DNA of 64,000 nucleotides, taken from NCBI RefSeq assembly GCF_018263855.1, contig NZ_CP073318.1, forward strand, positions 9,982,001 through 10,046,000. Reading direction: 5' to 3'. Under the pieces are notes generated by a model. It saw nothing but the letters and a program-made list of their open reading frames with translations. It was not told the DNA's origin and did no database searches. The translations under genes and the position numbers were made by a program. This DNA comes from Kutzneria sp. CA-103260. GTDB lineage: Bacteria > Actinomycetota > Actinomycetes > Mycobacteriales > Pseudonocardiaceae. Positions 8,059 to 15,231 of the stretch are shown here, piece by piece (the first letter of the stretch is position 1; each line of letters begins with the position of its first letter).

Positions 8059-9159
8059 GTGACACCACAAAACGGCAGCGTTGACGGCGCGGCGCTGCTG
8101 AACGAGTTGCGGGCCGCGTTGAAGAAGTACGTGATCCTGCCCAACGACGAGACCGCCGACGCCGTCACGTTGTGGATCGCTGCCACGCACGCCCAACCCG
8201 CCTGGCCGCACGCCCCGCGGTTGGTCATCCGGGCACCGGAAAAACGGTGCGGCAAAAGCCGTTTGTTGGACGTGGTCGAGGTCACCTGTCACGACCCGTT
8301 CATCACCGTCAATTCCTCCGAGGCCGCCATCTACCGATCGGTGACGGAGGATCCGCCGACGCTGCTGGTCGACGAGGCCGACACCATCTTCGGTCCCAAG
8401 GCAGACGGCAACGAAGGGTTGCGAGGGCTGCTTAACGCGGGGCACCAGCGCAACCGGCCCACCGTCCGGTACGACGCCGCCGCCAACCGGGTCGAGAAGC
8501 TGCCGACGTTCGCCATGGCCGCACTCGCCGGCATCGGCGCCATGCCCGACACCATCGAAGACCGCGCCGTCATCGTCCGAATGCGACGCCGCGCTCCCGG
8601 CGAAACAGTGTCGCCCTACCGGCGTCGGCGGGACGGGCCGTTGCTGCAATCCCTGCGGCAACGCGTGTCCGAGTGGCTGCGGGCGGACCTGCCCACGCTG
8701 GAACGGGCCGAACCGCCGATGCCGGTGGAGGACCGGGCTGCCGACACGTGGGAGCCGCTGGTCGTGGTCGCCGACCACGCCGGCGCTGATTGGCCCGACC
8801 GCGCTCGCACGGCGGTGCTGGTGCTGACGGCCGAGGCCGAAAGCAGCACGCAGGCAGCGAAGTCCGCCCGGCTTCTCGCTGACATCCGAATGATCTTCGC
8901 CGGCCACGAGGAACTGTCCACCGCCTACGTGTTGTGCCAACTCAACTCCAACCCCGAGGCACCGTGGTGCGAGTACTCGGAGAAGGGACTGACCGCGGCC
9001 AAGTTGGGCCGGATGCTTGGGGAGTACGACATCCGGTCCGCCAACATCCGTTTTCCGGACGGGACGCAGGCCAAGGGGTTCCGGCGCGTTGACTTCGCCG
9101 ACGCCTGGCTCCGTTACTGCCCCGCTCCGCCCACCGAGGACGCCAACCCCGAGGGGTAA
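8059..9159 (+). CDS. DUF3631 ATPase/helicase-like replication partner
   Basis: 366 residues, GTG start. A P-loop-like APEKRCGKS lies at residues ~59-67, a Walker B LLVDEAD at ~102-108, then an AAA-like core (ALAGIGAMPDTIEDRAVIV). The C-terminal half is the DUF3631 domain, ending in the winged-helix-like segment KLGRMLGEYDIRSANIRF. In related elements this protein sits directly after Prim-Pol and is thought to unwind or load at the origin. Together the two genes form a RepPP-type replication unit. The gene looks intact. Confidence 0.88.
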   Translation: MTPQNGSVDGAALLNELRAALKKYVILPNDETADAVTLWIAATHAQPAWPHAPRLVIRAPEKRCGKSRLLDVVEVTCHDPFITVNSSEAAIYRSVTEDPPTLLVDEADTIFGPKADGNEGLRGLLNAGHQRNRPTVRYDAAANRVEKLPTFAMAALAGIGAMPDTIEDRAVIVRMRRRAPGETVSPYRRRRDGPLLQSLRQRVSEWLRADLPTLERAEPPMPVEDRAADTWEPLVVVADHAGADWPDRARTAVLVLTAEAESSTQAAKSARLLADIRMIFAGHEELSTAYVLCQLNSNPEAPWCEYSEKGLTAAKLGRMLGEYDIRSANIRFPDGTQAKGFRRVDFADAWLRYCPAPPTEDANPEG

Positions 9160-9375
9160 GGCGTCCCAGCCGTCCCAAGCGTCCCGTGCCTGGTCAGGTG
9201 CGGGACGGCTTCACCGCATGGGACGGCTCAAGCCGTCCCGCTGATCGGCGGTTGGGACGCTTCAAAGCGTCCCAAAAAGCAAGCCGTCCCGCTCTGACCT
9301 GCACTGGGACGCTTGGGACGCTTGGGACGGCTCCCCCTCCCGGGCGCGATCGCGGTTCCCGTGACGGGACCGCAG
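9160..9375. repeat. Cluster of GGGACG(G/C) repeats in both orientations, candidate origin
   Basis: At least thirteen GGGAC/GTCCC units, mostly followed by GGCT or GCTT, lie in ~215 bp between the replication and integrase genes. Two pairs form perfect inverted repeats with a 2-nt loop: 9220-9228 with 9231-9239 and 9253-9262 with 9265-9274. Three units are directly spaced at 11-12 bp near 9162-9185 and three more near 9306-9330. The arrangement resembles origin iterons or a replication-protein binding array. Strong terminator activity is an alternative for the hairpins. Confidence 0.6.
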
Positions 9376-9480
9376 CGCCCGACGGCCAATCACCACCGCC
9401 GATCACCACCGGGGGTAAGACAACCGTGTCTGCGATTCCTGCACCGCGCCAGCCTGCACAGGCCAAGCGGCAAATGACCA

Positions 9481-10779
9481 TTGCTCAGGTTTGCGGGCAA
9501 CCAGTTCAAGGAGCCGTTCAAGACGTCGGCACTCGCGGAGAGCTTTCGGTCCGATCTGGTTTCTGCCGCCCGCAAGGGTGAGGCGTTCGACGTCGTCTCA
9601 GGTCTCCCGGTTTCCATGCAGCGGGCCAACAACACCATGTCGTGGTATGAGTTCGCTTGTGCCTTCGTTGACATGAAGTGGCCGCGCGTCGCAGCAACCA
9701 CGCGCCGTACCCATGCAGAGGCTCTGACCGTGGTTGCGCCGTTCATGTTCATCACGACCAAGGGCAAGCCTGACGACAAGGTGATCCGATCCGCGTTGTG
9801 CCGGTGGGGGTTCAACACCAACAAGCGCGACAGTGAGGACTGTCCGGCCAATGTTCGAGTAGTACTCAGGTGGGTGGAGCGAAACTCGCTGCCAGTCTCG
9901 GCGCTGGCCAAACCTGAAGTACTGCGGTCGCTGCTGGACGGGCTGACGGTCCGACTTGACGGCAAGCCAGCCGCGCCAAGCGTGGTGAGCCGTCGCCGGA
10001 AGATTCTCAACACAGCCGCGGAGTACGCCGTCGAGCGGAAGCTACTCGACAGCAACCCGATTCCGGCGCTGAAGTGGACTGCGCCGAAGACCGTGCAGGT
10101 GGTCGACAAGCGCGCTGTGGCCAATCCCGTGCAGGCCCGAACGCTGCTCAACGCGGTCGCTGATCAGGGACGTGTCGGCCGACGCATGGTGGCGTTTTTC
10201 GGCTGCCTGTACTTCGCCGCCTTGCGACCGGAGGAGGCGGTTGGCTTGGCGAAGCACAACCTGTCCCTGCCGGCTGAGGGCTGGGGAGAGTTGCACCTCG
10301 AACGGGCTGAGCCGTACGCCGGAAAGGGGTGGACCGACAGCGGCGCCAACCGCGACCAACGGCAGCTCAAACAGCGAGCGGTCGGGGAGACCCGCACCGT
10401 GCCATGCCCGCCGTAGCTGACAGCGTTGCTGCACGCCCACATCGAGGAGTTCGGCACTGGCCCGGACGGCAGGCTGTTCGTGGGGGAGCGCAACAAGGAG
10501 GAGTTGCCGAAGCTGACTATCGTCCGTGCCTGGTAGAGGGCGCGTGCAGCGGTGTTCACCGAGCAGGCGGTGGCGGGACCGCTGGCAAAGTCGCCGTACG
10601 ACCTGCGGCACGCGGCGGTGTCCACGTGGCTGAACGCCGGTGTGCCGGCTACCGACGTGGCTGAGTGGGCGGGGCACTCGGTCGAGGTGCTACTCAAGAT
10701 CTACGCGAAGTGTCTGGACGGCGGCGCTGTCGCTGCTCAGCAGCGAGTGCAGGCCGCTCTGGGGCACCGGCCGGATTAG
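9481..10779 (+). pseudogene. Tyrosine integrase broken by two in-frame TAG codons
   Basis: One frame reads as a phage/AICE-type tyrosine recombinase: SAM-like core binding domain (MSWYEFACAFVDMKWPR), catalytic Arg region AALRPEEAVGL, then SPYDLRHAAVS and the nucleophile Tyr in LLKIYAKCLDG. TAG codons at 10414-10416 and 10534-10536 fall between the first Arg and the other catalytic residues. A TGA at 9475-9477 closes the frame upstream, so the N-terminal ~40 residues usual in the family are also missing. The product should be inactive unless TAG is read through. Both TAGs sit where Gln would fit. Confidence 0.88.
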
Positions 10780-10920
10780 ATGAGAACGTCGGAATGTGTT
10801 CGGCGCAGATACCCACCAACGGCCGTTGGCCGTCGAGCACGGCCGGATACATGAAGGCCGTCCTTGACCGCGCTTGGGCTGGTCAAGGACCGTCTTCATG
10901 TGTGTTTGTAGAGTACCCCG
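10777..10920. repeat. Attachment-flank repeat, copy 1
   Basis: An imperfect direct repeat of 13304-13449, beginning at the integrase stop codon. Shared blocks include AACGTCGG, TTCGGC(G/A)CAGAT, CAACGGCCG and TTGACCGCG. It contains an inverted repeat GTCCTTGACC (10860-10869) / GGTCAAGGAC (10881-10890) that differs from copy 2 by paired changes. Copy 2 ends in a tRNA gene but this copy does not, so it looks like the displaced or older flank of an attachment site. Confidence 0.6.
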
Positions 10921-11217
10921 GTGGGCCCTGTGCGCGACGGAGTCCCATACGAGGCCAGGCCGGCGCAGGCTCGCGCCGCCTAGCCGACGGGTGTCAGCCG
11001 AGTAATTGCTCGACGGCCGACACGATGCCCATCACCACGAACATGATGTCGGGTCCGGGAAGGGCGGAACCCAGTGGATGCCCTCGGCAACTTGGGGAAA
11101 CGCGCGAGCAGAGAAAGTGCTGACAGAGATCAGTTCGAGTCCTTGCTGGTCTGTTGGAGCAAGGCGAGGTTGTGCCGGGTGGGCAGGGTATCGGGGTAAC
11201 GCCCTACTTGAATTTGC

Positions 11218-11275
11218 CGGAGATGATCGTTTCCCATGTGTGGCTCATGGGGTGAGATCATCTCCGCACTTTTTC
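11218..11275 (+). terminator. Rho-independent terminator-like hairpin
   Basis: CGGAGATGATC (11218-11228) pairs perfectly with GATCATCTCCG (11256-11266), with an inner CCCATG/CATGGG pairing, and is followed by CACTTTTTCC on the plus strand. This is a textbook intrinsic terminator, although no gene is recognised directly upstream, suggesting that a lost or untranslated transcript ended here. Confidence 0.65.
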
Positions 11276-11533
11276 CTTATCAACTAACGACAAACGATCA
11301 ACTGTGACCGTTCGTAGTGAATGTTCTCGTTTGCAAACATTGCAGACTATGAGGGGTGGCGGAAGATGTTGGGCGATGACGGCTTCTTTTCTGAATAATG
11401 TGTTTGTGCATGCAAGATTGCCGATCGGTGTGAACCTGTCATTGTCGCAAACCGGTCAAGCCTTGGGGTGAGAGTGGTAGTACGCTAAAAGCGCCGGGTT
11501 GCGCAACTGCTGCTACTTTAGGACTACCGTGGC

Positions 11534-11583
11534 AGCGTTTGAGATGCGAGTTTACTAAAGCGTTTGAGATGCGAGTTTACTAA
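11534..11583. repeat. 25-bp perfect tandem duplication upstream of lectin gene
   Basis: The unit at 11534-11558 is repeated exactly at 11559-11583 and begins a third time (AGC). It contains GTTTGAGATGCGAGTTTAC and lies 27 bp before the probable lectin start, where it could be a doubled operator or promoter element. The sequence is AT-rich compared with the core genome. Confidence 0.75.
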
Positions 11584-11610
11584 AGCCTGAAGCATGATAT
11601 GGGAGTGGAC

Positions 11611-12171
11611 ATGAAGAAGCGTATGCGGATTTCCTGTCTACTGGTTGCTGTGGCAGTGTTGGCGTTTATGGGGTTGATTATGGCTCCGAGTGTCGGCGCG
11701 GCGTACGGCGCAGATGTGGCGCAAGGGCAGGTTCGGGCTCGGGTGCTCGGTTCCTTCTGGGCCGAAATGCATAATCGGAACAGTGGTAGTTGCGTGGACG
11801 TCCGAGACGACTCGTACGATGCGGGTGCCTGGATCCAGCAGTACCACTGCCATAACCATCCGGCGCAGAAGTTTTTCTTCGCCGACATGGGTAACGGCTA
11901 CTATGAGATTGAGGGGCAGCACAGCCATAAGTGCATTACGCCTCAGGGCGGCTGGCTTGACAACGGCGTACCGCTGCTTCAATGGTACTGCTTGGGTTAC
12001 GATAACCAGCAATGGCAGTTTCAGTCGGCCACCGGTGGAAGCTATCGGGTGGTCAACAAGGCTAGCGGGAAGTGTATAGATGTCCCCAACTGGTCGTCGA
12101 ACGATAGTGTGATTCTGCAGCAGTGGATCTGTTCTCCTGGTGCGGCAAACCAAGAATTCTATCTAGTGTAG
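11611..12171 (+). CDS. Secreted ricin-type beta-trefoil lectin domain protein
   Basis: The ATG at 11611 is preferred over 11599 because GGGAG lies 6 bases upstream and MKKRMRISCLL starts a normal signal peptide (cleavage probably near GAAYGA). The mature ~150 residues form one ricin B-type beta-trefoil: NSGSCVDVRDDSYDAGAW, QQYHCHNHPAQKF, KCITPQGG, NQQWQF and SGKCIDVPN, with paired Cys in each repeat and one clear QxW-type motif. No catalytic domain is attached. It probably binds extracellular carbohydrate. Its GC is lower than the core genome and it lies between the two attachment-flank repeats, so it is likely island cargo. Confidence 0.82.
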   Translation: MKKRMRISCLLVAVAVLAFMGLIMAPSVGAAYGADVAQGQVRARVLGSFWAEMHNRNSGSCVDVRDDSYDAGAWIQQYHCHNHPAQKFFFADMGNGYYEIEGQHSHKCITPQGGWLDNGVPLLQWYCLGYDNQQWQFQSATGGSYRVVNKASGKCIDVPNWSSNDSVILQQWICSPGAANQEFYLV

Positions 12172-12406
12172 ATAAGCCACCCTGTGGCGGTGCTGCATGT
12201 ACTTGATGGGATAAGGTGGTTGACCCGATACTAGAGTTTTAGCCTCTGCTCGGCCGGCGGTGGTCGCGGCGCTGTTGTACAGCAGAGAAGTGCAGCAACC
12301 GCAGCGACCGTGAGCGACCATCGCCGGCGGTCAGCTTCCGTCGGATGTAGTCAACGACCTGTGGAAGCCCGCTCGCCGACAGTTCGCATCGAGAAGGTCA
12401 TCCTGC

Positions 12407-12988
12407 TTACCCTCGTTCGTAGAACCGAACGATCAGGGCCAGGTTCGCCGCGACCTGCGGGCCGTGGACGAAATCCGCGGCGCTGATCTGCGCGAGCATG
12501 CCCGCGTGCAGCTGGTCGACGGTCATGTCGATGTCTTCCAGCTCGGCGAATGATCCCGCCGCCGGAGCGGTGACGAACGTGGCGAGCCGGTCGGCCATGC
12601 CGGCGGCGATGTCACCGAGCTGGGCGACGGTGTCGCGAAGCTCGGCGGGCACGGCGTGATTGGGGTGGGCGAAGCGAGCGTTGTCGGCGATGTGTGCGGC
12701 CAGGTCGCCCATGCGCTCGATCTTCTCCGCGCCGTACGTGGCGGCGAGCACGATCCGCAGGTCGCGGGCGACCGGGGCTTGCAGGGCCAGCAGCGAGTAC
12801 GCGTGTTCTTCGCATTCGGTGCGCTTGGCGTCGGGTGCGGCGTCAGTGGCGAGAACGTGCTCGGCCAGGCTGAGGTCTGCTTCCAACAGCGCGCCGGTGG
12901 CTTGCCGCATCGCGGTCGCGGCGGCGGCGCACATGCTGGCCAGTTATTGGCCGAGCTGGGTCAGGTCCCCGCGGAAGGCTTCTCACAC
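12407..12988 (-). pseudogene. phoU: PhoU-like pseudogene
   Basis: The frame reads as PhoU: MCAAAATAMRQATGALLEAD, VARDLRIVLAATYGAEKIER, MGDLAAHIADNARFAHP, and NLALIVRFYERG. Homology continues upstream of the ATG at 12934 (EAFRGDLTQLGQ-stop-LASMC) across an in-frame TAA at 12946-12944 and a TGA at 12985-12983. These sit where Gln and Arg codons (CAA/CAG, CGA) would be expected. The C-terminus ends just after FYERG, where PhoU normally continues with FADHA. A residual product from ATG 12934 is possible but would lack the first helix. PhoU normally modulates Pst phosphate transport and PhoR signalling. Confidence 0.8.
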
Positions 12989-13105
12989 GAGCCATGACCC
13001 TAGCGACGGCGGGCGGCGGCACGTAGGGGCCGCGCCGACAGCGGCAATGGGCGGAGGCAGGACCGCGCGGATCCCTTCGAGCGCTCAGCCTTGATAGACA
13101 GCAGT

Positions 13106-13245
13106 GGGATTCCCATCCGCGCCAACTCCAAGAAGCCGCCCGCCTTCACAGCGAACAGCGCTGCCCCCGCGTCGGCATCTGCCGTGACGGTCGCGAGGGC
13201 TGGGAGCAGCGGGCTATAGCCGACCCGCACCAGGTGCGGTGGTAG
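13106..13245 (+). pseudogene. Prim-Pol N-terminal relic
   Basis: Two short runs in different frames match the start of a Prim-Pol domain: GIPIRANSKKPPAFT from 13106 and, after a frame change, CPRVGICRDGREGWEQRAIA followed by DPHQVRW to a TAG at 13243-13245. The corresponding segment of the intact gene reads CADGHQGWEQRAT. This is the remnant of a second replication gene, lying only ~60 bp from the attachment-flank repeat beside the tRNA. Confidence 0.65.
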
Positions 13246-13303
13246 TGGACCAGTCGAACAGCTGCACAGCGACGGGTCCGAGCCGCACGTGGTCACCGTC
13301 CCA

Positions 13304-13449
13304 AGTAGACGAAAACGTCGGCACGTATTCGGCACAGATGCCCGCCAACGGCCGGTGTTGGCCGGACATGGCCGGACACACGAAGAAGGCCCTTGACCGC
13401 GTTCGCGCTGGTCAAGGGCCGTTTTCGTGGGTGTCTGTCGAGTGCCCCC
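13304..13449. repeat. Attachment-flank repeat, copy 2, with tRNA terminator
   Basis: Imperfect direct repeat of 10777-10920. It contains GGCCCTTGACC (13388-13398) / GGTCAAGGGCC (13410-13420), read on the minus strand as a hairpin followed by TTCTTCGT. That fits a terminator for the tRNA-Arg gene whose 3' end is at 13443. The repeat therefore runs into the tRNA end, the usual attachment site of actinomycete integrative elements. Confidence 0.65.
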
Positions 13450-13514
13450 GGCAGGATTCGAACCTGCGCACCCGCCTCCGGAGGGCGGTGCTCTATCCCC
13501 TGAGCTACGGGGGC
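13443..13514 (-). tRNA. tRNA-Arg (anticodon CCG)
   Basis: The minus strand folds as a 72-nt cloverleaf: acceptor GCCCCCG/CGGGGGC, D stem GCTC/GAGC, anticodon stem CCGCC/GGCGG with loop CTCCGGA giving anticodon CCG (Arg, codon CGG), and T arm GCAGG-TTCGAAT-CCTGC, then discriminator A. CCA is not encoded. It marks the right-hand end of the island. Confidence 0.95.
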
Positions 13515-13724
13515 CCGTTGCTCAACTGGGGAGAAGCTTACAGCACGGGGTGGAGGGGTTTTGCACGGGCTGTCGTCCTGGGGCGATAGGCCGTGGCGGT
13601 GGGGAAAGTCGCTGGTCAGGGGGTTGGGGTGGCGCGGGCGATGGGGCGGTCGGGGCGGGGGTGGGTGATCGTTGTGGTGGAGGCCACAGGGGAACGAGGG
13701 GGATGACGGAATTTTCGGGGGAAA

Positions 13725-13735
13725 GTTAGGCTAAC
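13725..13735. promoter_or_regulatory. DtxR/IdeR-like metal box upstream of the CDF exporter gene
   Basis: GTTAGGCTAAC at 13725-13735 is identical to the central 11 bases of the DtxR/IdeR consensus TTAGGTTAGGCTAACCTAA; the outer bases match poorly. It lies 65 bp before the CDF exporter start, a suitable position for metal-dependent control. A second palindrome, ATGCGCAT, lies at 13748-13755. Confidence 0.5.
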
Positions 13736-13800
13736 CATATTGAACTTATGCGCATGTCGCTATATGTTCGCGGTGAGCGAAGTGGAAGGGACAGGGCGTT

Positions 13801-14703
13801 ATGGGGCACGGACACGGGCACGGCAGCGCGTCGGGGAAGCACGTGGGCCGGTTGTGGGCGGCCCTGGGGTTGGGGGCGACGTTCCTGGCGGTCGAGGTCA
13901 CCGTGGGGGTGGCCACGGGGTCGCTGGCGCTGGTCTCGGACGCGGCGCACATGGTGACCGATGTGGTGGGCATCGGGCTGGCCCTGGCGGCGGTGATGCT
14001 GGCGGCCAGGAACAAGGCGAACCAGAACCGAACGTTCGGCATGTACCGGGCGGAGGTGCTGGCGGCGCTCGCGAACGCGGTGCTGCTGTTCGCGGTGGCG
14101 GGTTACGTGTTGTACGAGGCCATCGAGCGGTTCACGGCCCCGCCGGAGGTGCCGGGACTGCCGGTGGTGCTGACGGCGGTTGTGGGGCTGGCGATCAACG
14201 CGACGGCCTTCCTGCTGCTGCGCGAAGGGGCGAAGGAGAGCCTGAACCTGCGCGGCGCCTATCTGGAGGTGCTGTCGGACCTGATCGGCTCGGTGGGCGT
14301 CCTGATCAGTGGTCTGATCACGCTGACGACCGGCTGGCGCTACGCGGACCCGGTCATCGCGGTGGCCATCGGCCTGTTCGTGCTGCCCCGCACCTGGGGC
14401 CTGGCCAAGAGGGCCCTGCGCATCCTGTTCCAGCACGCCCCCGAAAGGGTGGACGTGGAGCAGCTACGAGTCGATCTCACCGCTCTGGACGGCGTGACCG
14501 AGGCTCATGACGTGCATGTGTGGACCCTCACATCGGGCATGGAGGTGGCCTCCGCCCACCTCGCGGTGGCCCCCACCGCGGTGCCGGCGGATGTGCTGGT
14601 CAGGGCCCAGAAACTGCTGGCCGACGACTACTCGCTGGAGCACGCGACGGTCCAGGTCGAGCCTCGTGAGGCCACCGGGAAGTGCCGCGACCTGACTTGG
14701 TAG
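13801..14703 (+). CDS. Cation diffusion facilitator metal exporter
   Basis: 300 residues. A His-rich N-terminus (MGHGHGHG) is followed by six membrane helices and a cytoplasmic ferredoxin-like domain from ~residue 210 (HDVHVWTLTSGMEVASAHL). The metal-site motif in helix 2 is D47-AA-H50-MVT-D54, while helix 5 has E156-VLS-D160 where zinc exporters usually have HxxxD. The family exports Zn, Cd, Co, Fe or Mn by proton antiport. The upstream DtxR-like box raises the possibility of Fe or Mn as substrate, but Zn remains the default for the family. Confidence 0.9.
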   Translation: MGHGHGHGSASGKHVGRLWAALGLGATFLAVEVTVGVATGSLALVSDAAHMVTDVVGIGLALAAVMLAARNKANQNRTFGMYRAEVLAALANAVLLFAVAGYVLYEAIERFTAPPEVPGLPVVLTAVVGLAINATAFLLLREGAKESLNLRGAYLEVLSDLIGSVGVLISGLITLTTGWRYADPVIAVAIGLFVLPRTWGLAKRALRILFQHAPERVDVEQLRVDLTALDGVTEAHDVHVWTLTSGMEVASAHLAVAPTAVPADVLVRAQKLLADDYSLEHATVQVEPREATGKCRDLTW

Positions 14704-14808
14704 CGGCACCCGTTCGGGTGTCTTCTGTGAAAACTGCGTGGGTATCCCAGCGGTGCTGCGTCCCACCTCTGTCACGGGTGAAGACGTGAGAGAGCGAAGG
14801 GGACGGAC

Positions 14809-15231
14809 ATGATGGGCAACGACCGCAAGGTGATCACGTCGAGGGTCGACTTCGGCTTCCTGGCCGCGCACGACTTCCTGGTGCCGCTGGAGGTGGAGCT
14901 GCGCTACGACACGCTGGACCCGTTCGCGGTGGTGGCGGCCTTCCGCCCGGGCCGGGACGACTGCGTGGAGTGGGCCTTCGCCCGGGACCTGCTGGCCGAC
15001 GGCCTGATCGGCGACGCCGGTGAGGGCGACATCCGGATCAGGCCGTCGGACAGCGATGTCGAGATGGTCGTGGTGGAGCTGCGCTCGCCGTCGGGTCAGG
15101 CGGTCTTCGAGGCCCCGGCGGAGGACCTGGCGGAGTTCCTGGACGAGACCTACGAGGTCGTCATGCCCGGCAACGAGCACCTGTGGGTGGACATCGACGC
15201 GGAGCTCACGCGCCTGACGTCGATGTCGTGA
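14809..15231 (+). CDS. SsgA-family sporulation/cell division regulator
   Basis: 140 residues matching the SsgA-like family: VPLEVELRYDTLDPFAVVAA near residue 25, DCVEWAFARDLLADGL and GDIRIRPS, ending in EFLDETYEVVMPGNE. These small proteins, found only in morphologically complex actinomycetes, guide FtsZ placement and peptidoglycan remodelling during sporulation septation; SsgB is the most conserved member. Which paralogue this is cannot be decided from sequence alone. Its end overlaps the convergent permease gene by 26 bp. Confidence 0.9.
   Translation: MMGNDRKVITSRVDFGFLAAHDFLVPLEVELRYDTLDPFAVVAAFRPGRDDCVEWAFARDLLADGLIGDAGEGDIRIRPSDSDVEMVVVELRSPSGQAVFEAPAEDLAEFLDETYEVVMPGNEHLWVDIDAELTRLTSMS

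Larger units (their letters stand above)
10921..11598. other. Gene-free stretch before the lectin gene
   Basis: About 680 bp with falling GC. I see no reliable coding frame. It holds a terminator-like hairpin at 11218-11266 followed by TTTTT, and a 25-bp perfect tandem duplication at 11534-11583 just upstream of the lectin gene. Both are listed separately. Confidence 0.5.

Noticed and set aside
9160..9375. CRISPR-like repeat array
   Set aside because: The units are only 6-10 bp, occur in both orientations and have irregular spacing without unique spacers, so they look like iterons or binding sites.
9478..10779. Programmed TAG readthrough or recoding in the integrase
   Set aside because: There is no sign of a suppressor or recoding signal, and the N-terminus is also lost, so simple decay explains the sequence better.
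10911..10930. A second tRNA-like end at copy 1 of the attachment repeat
   Set aside because: GAGTACCCCGGTGGG only loosely resembles the tRNA-Arg 3' end and no T arm follows, so no second tRNA or intact att core is claimed.
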